From: Thermococcus nautili
Lineage (GTDB): Archaea > Methanobacteriota_B > Thermococci > Thermococcales > Thermococcaceae
Direction: 5' to 3'
NCBI RefSeq assembly: GCF_000585495.1
Contig: NZ_CP007264.1
Location: 62,001-126,000 of the forward strand
DNA length: 64,000 nucleotides
The notes under the pieces were generated by a model. That model made no database searches. It worked only from the letters and a program-made list of their open reading frames with translations, and was not told where the DNA came from. Shown here piece by piece: positions 35,008-43,855 of this stretch. The position numbers and the translations under genes are program-made. Each line of letters begins with the position of its first letter. Positions within the stretch are counted from its first letter, which is position 1.

Positions 35008-36948
35008 ATGCAGATAGGCGAAGGATTCCTCAAGGAGAGGTACCTGCCACTAGAGGCCTTCAGGGAGGAGCACAGGAAGTCCATAGAGAACATCGAGGAG
35101 TTCTGGGCAGAGCAGGCGAAGGTTCTCGACTGGTTCAAGACCTGGGAGAAGGTCCTCGACGACTCAAAGGCGCCCTTCTTCCGCTGGTTCGTCGGAGGTC
35201 AGCTCAACGCGAGCTACAATGCCCTCGACAGGCACGTTAAGGCAGGAAAGAGAAACCGGGCCGCGATAATCTGGGAGAGCGAACGCGGTGAGACGAGAAC
35301 GCTCACTTACTACGAGCTCTACCGCGAGGTGAACCGCTTTGCTTCAGCACTGAAAAACCTCGGAGTCGAGAAGGGCGACAGAGTCGTCATCTACATGCCC
35401 CTCGTTCCAGAAGTGGTCGTAGCAATGCTCGCCAGCGCGAGGATTGGAGCGATTCACAGCGTTGTATTCTCGGGCTTCTCGGCGGAAGCATTAGCAACGA
35501 GAATCAACGACGCAAGGGCGAAGGTCGTCATTACCGCCGACTACCTCTACAGGCGCGGTAAGAAGCTCAACCTCAAGGAGATAGTTGACAAGGCCCTCCT
35601 CGAAACGCCGAGCGTTGAAAGCGTCGTCGTCCTGGGGAGGGAAGAAAACGGCGTCAACATGGTCGAGGGCAGAGACTACGACTGGAACGAACTCCTCGAC
35701 GGGGCCGAGCGCTACGTTGAGCCCGTTCCGGTCGAGAGCAACCACCCGCTGTTCATCCTCTACACGAGCGGAACCACCGGAAAGCCCAAGGGAATCGTCC
35801 ACTCCACCGGTGGCTACCTCGTCTACGTGGCCAAGACGATGGAGTGGGCGTGGGGAATAACCGAGAGCGACCTCTTCTGGAACACCGCAGATGTTGGCTG
35901 GATAACGGGCCACAGCTACCTCGTCTACGGGCCCTTAACGCTTGGTCTTACGGTGATGATGTACGAAGGAGCGCTCAACTATCCAAAGCCCGACAGGCCC
36001 TGGGAGCTGATAGAGAAGCACGGGGTAACGATATTCTACACCGCCCCAACGGCAATCAGAATGCTCATGCGCTACGGGGACGAGTGGGTGAAGAAGCACG
36101 ACCTCTCAAGTTTAAGGCTCCTCGGTTCGGTCGGCGAGCCGATAAATCCAAGGGCCTGGAAGTGGTACTATGAAGTCGTTGGCGGTGGAAGGTGCCCGAT
36201 AATCGACACATGGTGGCAGACCGAGACCGGTGGCTACATGATTTATCCCTCGGCCGGAATACAGTTGCCCCCGCTTAAGCCCGGCTCGGCTACTTTTCCG
36301 GGTCTCGGCGTCGATGCAGACGTTCTTAAAGCTGATGGAAGCCCGGCGGAGCCGAACGAACGCGGCTACCTCGTGATAAATAAGCCCTGGCCAGGAATGC
36401 TCCTCGGAATCTGGGGCGACGACGAGCGCTACATCAGGACCTACTGGAAGCGCTTCAGCAGGCCCGACGAGGGAATCTGGATTTACTATCCCGCTGACTA
36501 CGCTATGAAGGACGACGAGGGCTACTTCTGGATATTCGGCAGGGCCGACGAGGTGCTGAACGTTTCGGGCCACAGGATTGGAACGGCGGAAATAGAGCAC
36601 GCTCTGGTTCTCCACCCGGCAGTTGCCGAGGCCGCTGTGATAGGAAGGCCCGACGAGATTAAGGGCGAAGTGCCAGTTGCCTTTGTAATCCTCAAGGAGA
36701 ACTGCGTTCCGAGGGAGAGCCTGAAGAAAGAGCTGATAGACTACGTCAGGGAAACCCTCGGACCGATAGCGGCTCCGGCGGAGGTGTTCTTCGTGAACAA
36801 ACTGCCGAAGACGAGGAGCGGGAAGATAATGCGTCGCGTCCTAAAGGCCCTCGCCAGCGGAAAGGGCCTCGGCGACCTCTCAACGCTCGAGGACGAGGCG
36901 AGCGTAGAAGAAGTGAAAAAAGCTTTAGAAGGCTTCGAGATGCGTTAG
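35008..36948 (+). CDS. acs: Acetyl-CoA synthetase, AMP-forming
   Basis: A 646-residue adenylate-forming enzyme: acetate + ATP + CoA to acetyl-CoA + AMP + diphosphate. Motifs are [12 protein letters not shown] (near residue 250), the acetyl-CoA-synthetase type signature [10 protein letters not shown] (near 400), and the C-terminal catalytic Lys606 in [10 protein letters not shown]. Most Thermococcales make acetate with ADP-forming synthetases, so this enzyme would work in the opposite, assimilating direction. The stop overlaps the convergent hypE stop by four bases. Confidence 0.94.
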   Translation: MQIGEGFLKERYLPLEAFREEHRKSIENIEEFWAEQAKVLDWFKTWEKVLDDSKAPFFRWFVGGQLNASYNALDRHVKAGKRNRAAIIWESERGETRTLTYYELYREVNRFASALKNLGVEKGDRVVIYMPLVPEVVVAMLASARIGAIHSVVFSGFSAEALATRINDARAKVVITADYLYRRGKKLNLKEIVDKALLETPSVESVVVLGREENGVNMVEGRDYDWNELLDGAERYVEPVPVESNHPLFILYTSGTTGKPKGIVHSTGGYLVYVAKTMEWAWGITESDLFWNTADVGWITGHSYLVYGPLTLGLTVMMYEGALNYPKPDRPWELIEKHGVTIFYTAPTAIRMLMRYGDEWVKKHDLSSLRLLGSVGEPINPRAWKWYYEVVGGGRCPIIDTWWQTETGGYMIYPSAGIQLPPLKPGSATFPGLGVDADVLKADGSPAEPNERGYLVINKPWPGMLLGIWGDDERYIRTYWKRFSRPDEGIWIYYPADYAMKDDEGYFWIFGRADEVLNVSGHRIGTAEIEHALVLHPAVAEAAVIGRPDEIKGEVPVAFVILKENCVPRESLKKELIDYVRETLGPIAAPAEVFFVNKLPKTRSGKIMRRVLKALASGKGLGDLSTLEDEASVEEVKKALEGFEMR

Positions 36949-37961
36949 CATATCCTCGGCACGGGGTCTCCGGCCGGAGGCTCCATGAAGCGCTTTCCGC
37001 CGATTCCGGTTTCGAGGAGGACCTTCCCTCTGTATTCTTCTATTACCTCGCCGATTATCGCCGCGTCTTTTCCTCTCTTCGTCTTTCTCATTGCCTCAAG
37101 GGCTTCCTCCGCGTACTCCCTGGCGACGACCATAACCACTTTCCCCTCGTTGGCAACATCGTAGGGACTGATTCCCAACATCTCGCTCGCGGCCCTCACC
37201 TCGGGCTTCACGGGTATTGCATCCTCCCTGACGAGGATTCCGACGTTGCTCTTCCTCGCTATCTCGTTGAGGGCGTTGCTAAGCCCGGCCCTCGTGGGGT
37301 CCTTCATCGCGTGTATATTTTCCCAGCCGATGGCGTTTGCAACTGCTTCAACGACCTCCCATATCGGTGCGACGTCGCTCTTCAGCTCGGTTTCGAAGGC
37401 TATACCCTCCCTGTGGCTCATCAGCGCTATCCCGTGGTCGCCTATCGTCCCGCTGACGAGGACTATATCCCCAACCTTCGCACCGGCGTCGCTTACCGGC
37501 TTTTCCGCGATTCCAACTCCCGCGGTAATCACGAACATCTCTATCGGCTCTTCAACGACCTTCGTGTCGCCGGTGACGATTGGAACGGGGACTTCCTTAG
37601 ACGTCTCGTCCATCGAGCGGAGAACCCTCTCAAGGACTTCCATGTCAAGGCCTTCCCCGATAATCATCGAGTTTGCTAAGGCTAAAGGCTTCGCACCCAT
37701 CACCGCCAAATCGTTGACCGTTCCGCTTATCGCGAGCCTGCCTATGTCACCGCCGGGGAAGAAGAGAGGCTTGACGGTGTGTCCATCGATGGTGAAGACT
37801 ATGTGCTTGTCTCCGAACGGTATCGTCGCTCCGTCGTCGAGCTGGTCGAGTCCTATTCCCCCGGCGCTCTTGAGGGTCAGGGTCTTCAGTATGACGTCCC
37901 TCAGGAGCTCCTCCATTATTTCTCCGCCCGCACCGTGTTCGAGCTTTATCTTTTCACCCAT
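36945..37961 (-). CDS. hypE: Hydrogenase maturation protein HypE
   Basis: A 338-residue AIR-synthase-like ATPase. HypE dehydrates a thiocarbamate on its C-terminal Cys to a thiocyanate, source of the cyanide ligands of [NiFe] hydrogenase. The last residue is the required Cys (DPVPRIC). Motifs [14 protein letters not shown] and [17 protein letters not shown] are typical. ATG 37961 follows GGAGGG and begins two bases after the HEPN gene stop; TTG 37967 is less likely. It is the distal gene of hypF-nucleotidyltransferase-HEPN-hypE. Confidence 0.95.
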   Translation of the reverse strand: MGEKIKLEHGAGGEIMEELLRDVILKTLTLKSAGGIGLDQLDDGATIPFGDKHIVFTIDGHTVKPLFFPGGDIGRLAISGTVNDLAVMGAKPLALANSMIIGEGLDMEVLERVLRSMDETSKEVPVPIVTGDTKVVEEPIEMFVITAGVGIAEKPVSDAGAKVGDIVLVSGTIGDHGIALMSHREGIAFETELKSDVAPIWEVVEAVANAIGWENIHAMKDPTRAGLSNALNEIARKSNVGILVREDAIPVKPEVRAASEMLGISPYDVANEGKVVMVVAREYAEEALEAMRKTKRGKDAAIIGEVIEEYRGKVLLETGIGGKRFMEPPAGDPVPRIC

Positions 37962-37963
37962 TT

Positions 37964-38164
37964 TCAACCCTCCAGAAAGCCTTTCGAAGTTAGATAGCGC
38001 CTTGTAAATTCGAGGAATTCTTCAGCGCGCCGTATGTTTTCGCGCGCCTCTTCCTCGGTTATATCAACCACAAAGGAGTAATCTGCGGTCTGCCCGAGAT
38101 TAAACGCGGTTCGAAGTTCCAAACTCTTTTCGGCCTTTTTCAGTATTTCATCGTATCCCGTCAT
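37964..38164 (-). CDS. HEPN-like small protein, partner of nucleotidyltransferase
   Basis: A 66-residue mostly helical protein (MTGYDEILKKAEKSLELRTAFNLGQTADY...). Its size, helix pattern and position after a minimal nucleotidyltransferase suggest a HEPN protein, but no Rx4-6H catalytic motif is visible, so nuclease activity is doubtful. ATG 38164 overlaps the nucleotidyltransferase stop in ATGA. The pair sits inside the hyp operon. Confidence 0.55.
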   Translation of the reverse strand: MTGYDEILKKAEKSLELRTAFNLGQTADYSFVVDITEEEARENIRRAEEFLEFTRRYLTSKGFLEG

Positions 38165-38487
38165 ACCTTGACCCCCTCGACATTCACGTTCCATATCAGC
38201 GGGTCGTCCTCCATTCTTGGATTAACTGGGTAAACGATGAGCGAGACAACTAACCCTTTCTCCAGAACGTATTCCTCTGTGATTTCACTGAGTCGGTCGT
38301 GCTCTTCGAGCGTTAGCCGTCTCTTGACCATGACAATCACGTCAACGTCGCTGTCTTCTTTAGCTTCGCCCCTCGCGTACGAGCCGAAGAGGATAACCTC
38401 GACTAAGTCGTCGCCGAGGATTTTGATGAGCTTTTCCTTCACCTCGCGCAGGATTTCGAGGAGCTCTTCCCTCGGGATTACGGGCAT
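38161..38487 (-). CDS. Minimal nucleotidyltransferase (MNT)
   Basis: A 108-residue polymerase-beta-like protein with FGSYARGEAKEDSDVDVIVM, a complete GSx10DxD motif. I prefer ATG 38487 (MPVIPREELLEIL), with GAGGG upstream; GTG 38523 would add twelve residues. With the following HEPN-like gene it forms a toxin-antitoxin-type pair, located between hypF and hypE and probably transcribed with them. Confidence 0.75.
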   Translation of the reverse strand: MPVIPREELLEILREVKEKLIKILGDDLVEVILFGSYARGEAKEDSDVDVIVMVKRRLTLEEHDRLSEITEEYVLEKGLVVSLIVYPVNPRMEDDPLIWNVNVEGVKV

Positions 38488-38531
38488 CGTCTTTTCCCTC
38501 AGAGTAAATTTCCATTTTTCCACTTAAACCT

Positions 38532-40850
38532 TCACAGCATCAAATCCTCCTTCGTCAGGTAGCCCTCCAGGTACAGCCCGCCGAGGAAGGCCTGGCCGAC
38601 GTTTATCCCGTTGTCCCCGCGCGGGACCTCCGTTGTAACGTGGAACTTAAGGCCCGACGCCTCAACGGCTTTCCTTACTGTCTTGACTATCAGCTCGTTG
38701 TAAGCGACACCACCGCTCATCACGACGTCCTTCACGCCGAACTCTTTAGCTTTCTCGATGGCAACCCCTGCAAAGGCCCTCGCGAGGGCCAGGTGAACCG
38801 AGTAAGCTATGTCCGCCGGGGAGGCCTTTTCAAGGACGTCCAGCGCCTGCACGAACAGCTCCTCGACCTTGAGGAGTTCTCCCTCGACCGGCACCTCGAA
38901 CTTGAGGTCGTTCTTGCCCTTCATCGCGAAGCTCTCGAGCTTCATCGCCGGCTCGCCCTCATAGTGCCTCCTGTAGGCCACGTTGAGCAGAACCGACAGG
39001 GCGTCGAGGACCCTTCCGGTTGACGAAGCGTAGGCGAGGTTTATCCCCTTGGCGAGCTGGTTCAGAGCAACTGAAAACTCCACCTCGCCGTACTTCAGGC
39101 TCTCCACGGCTTTTGGACAGCACTTCCTTATGACCCCTTCGAGCTCCTCGACGCTGTAAACCTTGCTCAGGATTCCCATCAGAGCCCTTAGCGGGTAGTA
39201 ACTCGCCAGGTCTCCGCCGGGAAGCGGGTAGTAGTCTATATGAGCTAACCTCTCCACGTCCTCGTAGCCGAGGTAGAGCACCTCGCCACCCCACGTGTTG
39301 CCATCGGTTCCGTAACCCACTCCATCAACGGCTATTCCTACAGCGGATTCGAGGTTCTTCTCGGCTAAGACACTCGCTATGTGGGCGTAGTGGTGCTGAA
39401 CTTGGAGTAGCTCCACGTTTAACTCGTTCGCAAGCTCCATTGCAAGCTTCGTCGTGTTGTAGGTCGGGTGGAGGTCGGCAACGATTAAATCGAACTCTTT
39501 AACCCGGAGAATCCTCTTGAAGTGCTCTATCGCTTCCCTCATGAACTCAAGAACCTCGACCTTTCCGGTGTTGCCGATGTACTGGCTCGGGTAGACCTTT
39601 CCGTTTTTAGCAACTCCAAAGGCGTTCATAAGCTCGGCTCCAACGGCCAGACCGCGGTAGCTGAAGGGAATCTCTATCGGGAGGGGCACAAAACCGCGGG
39701 AGCGCCTTATCACAGCCCTCTTCCCGTCAACGAAGCGAATCACGCTGTCGTCCGCGCGGTTGAGTATCCTCCTGTTGTGGAGCAGGAAGTAGTCAGCTAT
39801 ATCCTTCAGCTCCTCGAACGCCTTGTCGTTGTCCTTGACCATTGGCATTCCCGGGTAGTTCGCTGAGGTCATCACGTAAACCTTAGTCTTGCTCCAGTGG
39901 AAGAGGATGTAGTGCGTTCCAGCGTAGGGAAGCATGACGCCGATTGTGTGAAGCCCCGGCGCGAGGTTCTCGGGCAGGGGGAAGGGTTCCCTCTTGCGGA
40001 GCGTCACGATGGGTCTTCTATAGCTGGTCAGCTCCTCCTCTTCTTCGTTGCTCACGTAGGCGAAGCTTTTGACCGTCTCAAGCGAGTCAGCCATTATGGC
40101 GAAGGGCTTCTGGGGCCTGAAGGTTCTCCTCCTCAGCTCGGCAACGACGTCTTCCCTTGTCGCGTCGCACGCCAGATGGATTCCGCCGATTCCCTTGATG
40201 GCCACTATGTAGCCCTTATCAATCAGCTCCGCCGCCTTCCTCAGCGGGTCGCCCGTGATTTCCTCCCCGTCGCTCGTATAGAGACGGTAGCTCGGCCCGC
40301 AGACGGGACAGCAGACGGGTTCAGCATGGTAGCGCCTGTTCAGGGGGTCTTTGTACTCGCTCTCGCAGAAGTCGCACATCGGAAATTCCTTCATCGTCGT
40401 GTTCTCGCGGTCGTAGGGTAAATCCTCGATAATTGTGAACCTCGGCCCGCAGTTGGTGCAGACGATGAAGGGGTACATGTAGCGCTTGTTCGTCGGGTCG
40501 AAAAGTTCTCTCAGGCAGTCCTCGCAGATGGCTATGTCGGGCGGAATTATCGAGTCCCCACCGCTTCCGCCCTTCGAGCTCTTCTCGATGTAGAAGCGGT
40601 CGAACCCCTGGGGCGGGATTTCCTTCTTTTCGAGCCTGTCAACCCTTGCGAGGGGAGGTTTTTTCCGGTAGATGTCCTCTATGAATGCCTCTATATCCTC
40701 TTCACGGCCCTCTACGACTATCTCGACTCCGGCATCGCCGAGGTTCTTGACGTAGCCCCTCAGGTTGTGCTCGTGCGCTATTCTGTAAATGAACGGCCTG
40801 AATCCAACGGCCTGAACGATGCCCTGAACGTGAATACGGTAAGCCTTCAT
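38532..40850 (-). CDS. hypF: Carbamoyltransferase HypF
   Basis: A 772-residue enzyme that makes the HypE thiocarboxamide from carbamoyl phosphate. Domains are acylphosphatase (1-90, VQAVGFRPFIYRIA), two zinc fingers (CEDCLRE...CTNCGP, CDFCESEY...CCPVCGP; about 105-190), a YrdC-like domain (200-370) and a Kae1/TobZ-like carbamoyltransferase (about 390-772, with HHYAH and GGVAYNE). ATG 40850 follows GGTGGG. A TATA box and a SurR site lie upstream. Confidence 0.97.
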   Translation of the reverse strand: MKAYRIHVQGIVQAVGFRPFIYRIAHEHNLRGYVKNLGDAGVEIVVEGREEDIEAFIEDIYRKKPPLARVDRLEKKEIPPQGFDRFYIEKSSKGGSGGDSIIPPDIAICEDCLRELFDPTNKRYMYPFIVCTNCGPRFTIIEDLPYDRENTTMKEFPMCDFCESEYKDPLNRRYHAEPVCCPVCGPSYRLYTSDGEEITGDPLRKAAELIDKGYIVAIKGIGGIHLACDATREDVVAELRRRTFRPQKPFAIMADSLETVKSFAYVSNEEEEELTSYRRPIVTLRKREPFPLPENLAPGLHTIGVMLPYAGTHYILFHWSKTKVYVMTSANYPGMPMVKDNDKAFEELKDIADYFLLHNRRILNRADDSVIRFVDGKRAVIRRSRGFVPLPIEIPFSYRGLAVGAELMNAFGVAKNGKVYPSQYIGNTGKVEVLEFMREAIEHFKRILRVKEFDLIVADLHPTYNTTKLAMELANELNVELLQVQHHYAHIASVLAEKNLESAVGIAVDGVGYGTDGNTWGGEVLYLGYEDVERLAHIDYYPLPGGDLASYYPLRALMGILSKVYSVEELEGVIRKCCPKAVESLKYGEVEFSVALNQLAKGINLAYASSTGRVLDALSVLLNVAYRRHYEGEPAMKLESFAMKGKNDLKFEVPVEGELLKVEELFVQALDVLEKASPADIAYSVHLALARAFAGVAIEKAKEFGVKDVVMSGGVAYNELIVKTVRKAVEASGLKFHVTTEVPRGDNGINVGQAFLGGLYLEGYLTKEDLML

Positions 40851-40881
40851 GCCCACCCACCGGTTTTTCTCGGTATTTGGA

Positions 40882-40892
40882 GCCTTTATAGG
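40882..40892 (-). promoter_or_regulatory. TATA box of hypF
   Basis: On the minus strand CCTATAAAGGC lies 32-42 bases before ATG 40850, leaving a short leader with GGTGGGTGGG. Confidence 0.65.
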
Positions 40893-40893
40893 T

Positions 40894-40916
40894 TTTCAAA
40901 ACCAAAAGTTGAAAAC
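40894..40916 (-). promoter_or_regulatory. SurR site upstream of hypF
   Basis: The core at 40900-40916 (plus strand AACcaaaaGTTgaaAAC; minus strand GTTn3AACn5GTT) matches the SurR consensus exactly, and the outer half-site (40894-40902) lacks only one base. It lies directly upstream of the hypF TATA box, the activating position. SurR control of a hypF promoter is reported in Pyrococcus furiosus. Confidence 0.75.
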
Positions 40917-40942
40917 GAGAGTGGAGTTTTGAACCTTTGGTG

Positions 40943-42052
40943 TTAGAACAACGCCCCGTACTTGTAGAATATCGAGCACGTTCCCTCGTAGGACACCATG
41001 CACGGCCCTATTGGGTGCCTCGGCGTGCAGGTCTTTCCGAAGTGCGGGCACTGCGGTGGCAGGGCCAGTCCCCTGAGGATTGCCCCGCAGAGACAGCCCT
41101 TCTCGAGGTCGGGGAGCTTCGGGACTTCGGGGTCGTAGTAAGTCCTTATCTCAAGCTCCTTCCACTCCTTCCTCAGCTCGAGACCGCTCTTGGGCATGAC
41201 TCCGAGAGCGCGCCACCTCGCGTCCTTGACCTCGAAGAACTTGTCTATGAGCTTCTGGGCAACGACGTTGCCCTCGTATTTAACGGAGCGAGTGTACTCG
41301 TTGATTATCTTCGCCTCGCCGGCCTTCACCATTCTGACGAGGTAGAGTACCGCGAGGAGCATGTCAACCGGCTCGAAACCGGCTATAACCTGGGGAACGC
41401 CGTACTTCTCGGTTATCGGCTCCCAGCCCTTGACGCCTATTATAACCGAGACGTGGCCGGGGTCAATGAGCCCGTGGAAGCGCGTTCCCTGCTTTATAAG
41501 GACCTCAACCGCCGGTGGCGTGAGCCTGTGAACCGAGTAAATCTTGAAGTTCTCCAGCTCCTCCTGGGCAACAACGTTGAGCATTCCTGCGGCCGGGGCT
41601 GTGGTCGTCTCGAAGCCCGGTGAGAAGTGAACCACCGTCCTGTCGGGGTTCTCCTTGGCTATGCGGTAGGTGTCGTAGATTGAGTAAACGACCCTGATGT
41701 CGTAGCCCTCACTCTTCAAATCGGCGAAGCTTCCCCTCGGCGTCGGAATCTTGTACATGTCGCCGAAGGTCGTCATGATTATTCTGTCGCCCTCCTCGTA
41801 GGCCTGGCGCATTATCTCCATCATCTTGACGATGTCCTCGACCGGGGTTATACAGACCGGACAGCCCGGCCCGCTGAGTATCTTGACGTTCTCCGGGAGA
41901 AGAGAGCGGATTCCGGTTCTCGTCACGGTGTCCTCGTGGGTTCCGCAGACGTGCATGAAGCGGACCTCGTCGAGTCCTTTCGCCTCCTCGTGGATTTTCT
42001 TCACTATCTTCTGAGCGAGCTCCCTGTCCCTGAACTTGTCCAGCGTCCCCAT
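40943..42052 (-). CDS. hypD: Hydrogenase maturation protein HypD
   Basis: A 369-residue iron-sulfur protein. With HypC it is the scaffold on which Fe(CN)2CO is built. Conserved Cys motifs are FMHVCGTHEDT, SGPGCPVC and C-terminal CLCGAILRG...CPHFGKTCTP, including the 4Fe-4S ligands. ATG 42052 begins one base after the hypC stop and follows GGGTGA. The in-frame upstream start at 42079 would lie inside hypC. Confidence 0.95.
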   Translation of the reverse strand: MGTLDKFRDRELAQKIVKKIHEEAKGLDEVRFMHVCGTHEDTVTRTGIRSLLPENVKILSGPGCPVCITPVEDIVKMMEIMRQAYEEGDRIIMTTFGDMYKIPTPRGSFADLKSEGYDIRVVYSIYDTYRIAKENPDRTVVHFSPGFETTTAPAAGMLNVVAQEELENFKIYSVHRLTPPAVEVLIKQGTRFHGLIDPGHVSVIIGVKGWEPITEKYGVPQVIAGFEPVDMLLAVLYLVRMVKAGEAKIINEYTRSVKYEGNVVAQKLIDKFFEVKDARWRALGVMPKSGLELRKEWKELEIRTYYDPEVPKLPDLEKGCLCGAILRGLALPPQCPHFGKTCTPRHPIGPCMVSYEGTCSIFYKYGALF

Positions 42053-42053
42053 T

Positions 42054-42314
42054 TCAATCACCCGGGTAGTAGTAGCCACCTATCGCGTCCTTTTCGAGCT
42101 TGAAGACCTCATCCCAGGCCGAGAGGATTTCCTTCGCGGTCTCTTCATCAACGCGCTCGATTATGAAGCCGGTGTGAATCAGCACGTACTCGCCGGGCTT
42201 GACGTCGGGCATCAAATCAATCCTGGCCTCTCTCTTGACGCCTCCGAAGTCCACCCACGCGGTTCCCTTCTCCCTGTCAACCTCCAAAACCTTCGCAACG
42301 GTCGCCAGACACAT
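42054..42314 (-). CDS. hypC: HypC chaperone with intact N-terminal Cys
   Basis: An 86-residue chaperone that carries the iron ligand set from HypD to the hydrogenase large subunit. It starts MCLATVAKVLEV; Cys2 is the essential residue exposed after removal of Met. The OB-type core is GTAWVDFGGVKREARIDLMPDVKPGEYVLIHTGF. GGTGGGTGAAG precedes the ATG. The frame is open 36 codons further upstream, but this start gives the normal protein. Confidence 0.93.
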   Translation of the reverse strand: MCLATVAKVLEVDREKGTAWVDFGGVKREARIDLMPDVKPGEYVLIHTGFIIERVDEETAKEILSAWDEVFKLEKDAIGGYYYPGD

Positions 42315-42358
42315 GAGCTTCACCCACCCTGGATTCTCAAACGGGCTATTTAGCCTTT

Positions 42359-42613
42359 CTAAAACCTCCGGTTTGAAACCGTGAAGGTCAGCTCGAGCTT
42401 CCTTGAGCGGTGGTATGAGCACCTCGCGAGGGTCTCTTCCGCCTCGCTCCTGCTGACCTTTTCAAGAACTATGCCGTAGTAAATCTTCACGTAGTCCCCG
42501 GGTTTTACATCTTTTACAAAGTCCAGCCTTGCCTCCCTGAGCTGGCCCTCAACGTCAACTATCGCCCTTCCATCCCTGACTTCGATGACCTTTCCCGCGA
42601 GCATCAGGGCCAT
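42359..42613 (-). CDS. HypC/HupF-family protein lacking the N-terminal Cys
   Basis: An 84-residue protein with the HypC fold sequence (AGKVIEVRDGRAIVDVEGQLREARLDFVKDVKPGDYVKIYYGIVLEKVS), but it begins MALM instead of MC. The Cys2 needed for scaffold function is missing, and the C-terminus (CSYHRSRKLELTFTVSNRRF) is not typical. It may be a specialised or degenerated second HypC. It precedes hypC in the same operon. The promoter TATA (minus TCTATAAATC) is at 42641-42650. Confidence 0.75.
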   Translation of the reverse strand: MALMLAGKVIEVRDGRAIVDVEGQLREARLDFVKDVKPGDYVKIYYGIVLEKVSRSEAEETLARCSYHRSRKLELTFTVSNRRF

Positions 42614-42640
42614 GGTTATCAACCAAAGGTGATAGAAAAC

Positions 42641-42650
42641 GATTTATAGA
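42641..42650. promoter_or_regulatory. Shared TATA box for hypC-like operon and DUF302 gene
   Basis: GATTTATAGA reads as a TATA box on both strands. Minus-strand transcription would start about 8 bases before ATG 42613; plus-strand transcription would start within the TetR-type operator at 42659-42672. Confidence 0.55.
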
Positions 42651-42658
42651 CCTTTTCC

Positions 42659-42672
42659 TGACTAGTCAGTCA
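42659..42672 (+). promoter_or_regulatory. TetR-type operator O1
   Basis: TGACTAGTCAGTCA has the form TGAC-N6-GTCA. It overlaps the expected transcription start of the DUF302 gene. Thirteen of its fourteen bases are identical to the site before fdhA (43856-43869). Confidence 0.65.
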
Positions 42673-42682
42673 GGTGGTTCGA

Positions 42683-43060
42683 ATGGACATGGGCCAGATG
42701 ATTAACGCCGGAAAGAGCAAGTACTCCTACGAGGAGACCATAGGAAAGATTAAGGCCAAGGTCGAGGAGATTGGATGGAGCGTTGTTGCCGAGCACGACA
42801 TGGAGAAGAAAGTCGGCATTAGGGTTTACATCATTGAGCTCTGCAACAAGGAGTTCGCAAAGAAGGCCCTCGAAAAGCCCGAGAACCGCTGGGTTTCTGC
42901 TTTTATGCCATGTCGGATTGCAGTTGCTGAAAACCCGGATGGAGTTTATGTTTACGGTATGAACATGGGTGCCTTTGCCGGAATGGCTCCTGGGGAGCTC
43001 GGGGAGCTGTTTAAGAAGGTTTCTGAGGTTGATGAGGTCATCCTCAATTCCGTTCTCTAA
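42683..43060 (+). CDS. DUF302 family protein
   Basis: A 125-residue alpha/beta protein of the DUF302 family, whose structures form dimers of unknown role. The core is YSYEETIGKIKAKVEEIGWSVVAEHDM and the family's Cys region FMPCRIAVAE. I chose ATG 42683, preceded by GGTGG. The promoter carries the operator O1, so it is probably controlled by the TetR protein encoded next. Confidence 0.85.
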   Translation: MDMGQMINAGKSKYSYEETIGKIKAKVEEIGWSVVAEHDMEKKVGIRVYIIELCNKEFAKKALEKPENRWVSAFMPCRIAVAENPDGVYVYGMNMGAFAGMAPGELGELFKKVSEVDEVILNSVL

Positions 43061-43138
43061 GTTTAGCCTTTTTCGTTTTCTGCCGTCCCGGCGGAAAGTT
43101 TAAATTACCCTTCTGCACATAATTGTCCATGAAGTAAA

Positions 43139-43152
43139 TGACTGAGTGGTCA
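43139..43152 (+). promoter_or_regulatory. TetR-type operator O2, before tetR itself
   Basis: TGACTGAGTGGTCA also fits TGAC-N6-GTCA. It lies between the TATA-like GTTTAAATT (about 43098-43107) and ATG 43165, in the leader. This placement argues against starting the protein at ATG 43138. Confidence 0.55.
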
Positions 43153-43164
43153 GAAGTGGTGGGC

Positions 43165-43758
43165 ATGGCTACAAAGTCCCCTGGTAAAACCCGCGAGAAA
43201 CTCGTGTCCTCTGCAATGGAGCTCTTTGCGAAGAAGGGTTTCGATAAGACCACGGTAGACGAGATAGTCGCCAGGGCGGGAGTTGCCAAGGGTACATTCT
43301 ACCTCTACTTCAAGAGCAAAGACGACCTCATAAAGGAGCTTGCCTTTGAGGTCATGCCCATAATGGCCATGCCCTCGCTAAACGACCCCTACATAACGGT
43401 CTCGTTCCCAACCTTGGAGAGCTACCTCCTCCAGCTTGGGAAAGAGTTCCTTGAGTTCTATTCGGAGAGCTATCGGGCGGAAATCTTCTTCCACATGCTC
43501 TCAGTCCGGGAAAGAATGAAGAGCATAGATGAAATCTACCGTCAGTCCTGCTCGGAGCTTTTGAGAGAGGGTGCGAGGAGGATTACTGCCTACGTCAAGG
43601 TTGGTTTTGAAGATGCCCTCATAGCGTTTCAGGTCTTCATAGCGTCCCTCATGCACTACCTCCATGCGAAGGAATGTATCGGCCTCCCGGGTGACCATTA
43701 CTTAAAGCGGGCCGTTAACGTTGTTCTCAATCACCTTCGCCTCTCTGCGAGCGTGTAA
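43165..43758 (+). CDS. TetR/AcrR family regulator
   Basis: A 197-residue regulator. Residues 8-55 are the TetR DNA-binding domain (TREKLVSSAMELFAKKGFDKTTVDEIVARAGVAKGTFYLYFKSKDDL), with the classical helix-turn-helix. The rest is a helical ligand-binding and dimer domain. ATG 43165 follows GGTGGG. Operators of the same pattern precede this gene, DUF302 and fdhA, suggesting autoregulation and control of the formate dehydrogenase-hydrogenase genes. The inducer is unknown. Confidence 0.9.
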   Translation: MATKSPGKTREKLVSSAMELFAKKGFDKTTVDEIVARAGVAKGTFYLYFKSKDDLIKELAFEVMPIMAMPSLNDPYITVSFPTLESYLLQLGKEFLEFYSESYRAEIFFHMLSVRERMKSIDEIYRQSCSELLREGARRITAYVKVGFEDALIAFQVFIASLMHYLHAKECIGLPGDHYLKRAVNVVLNHLRLSASV

Positions 43759-43855
43759 CTGGGTGTATAGTTCTGTTTAACTAGCCCTATTGTGTAAAAT
43801 CCATTTGTTTCGACGACTGCAGAAAACTATTTAAGGTTTTGGCGACGAGCCTAAA

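Noticed and set aside
42315-42422. 36-residue N-terminal extension of hypC
   Set aside because: It would overlap the upstream HypC-like gene and bury the essential MC start.
42615-42623. GTTatcAAC near the hypC-like start as a SurR site
   Set aside because: Only one half-site pair matches; nine-base half-sites of this pattern are expected about fifteen times per 64 kb by chance.
43138-43164. Nine-residue N-terminal extension of the TetR protein from ATG 43138
   Set aside because: The bases form an operator-like repeat, and ATG 43165 has its own ribosome-binding site.
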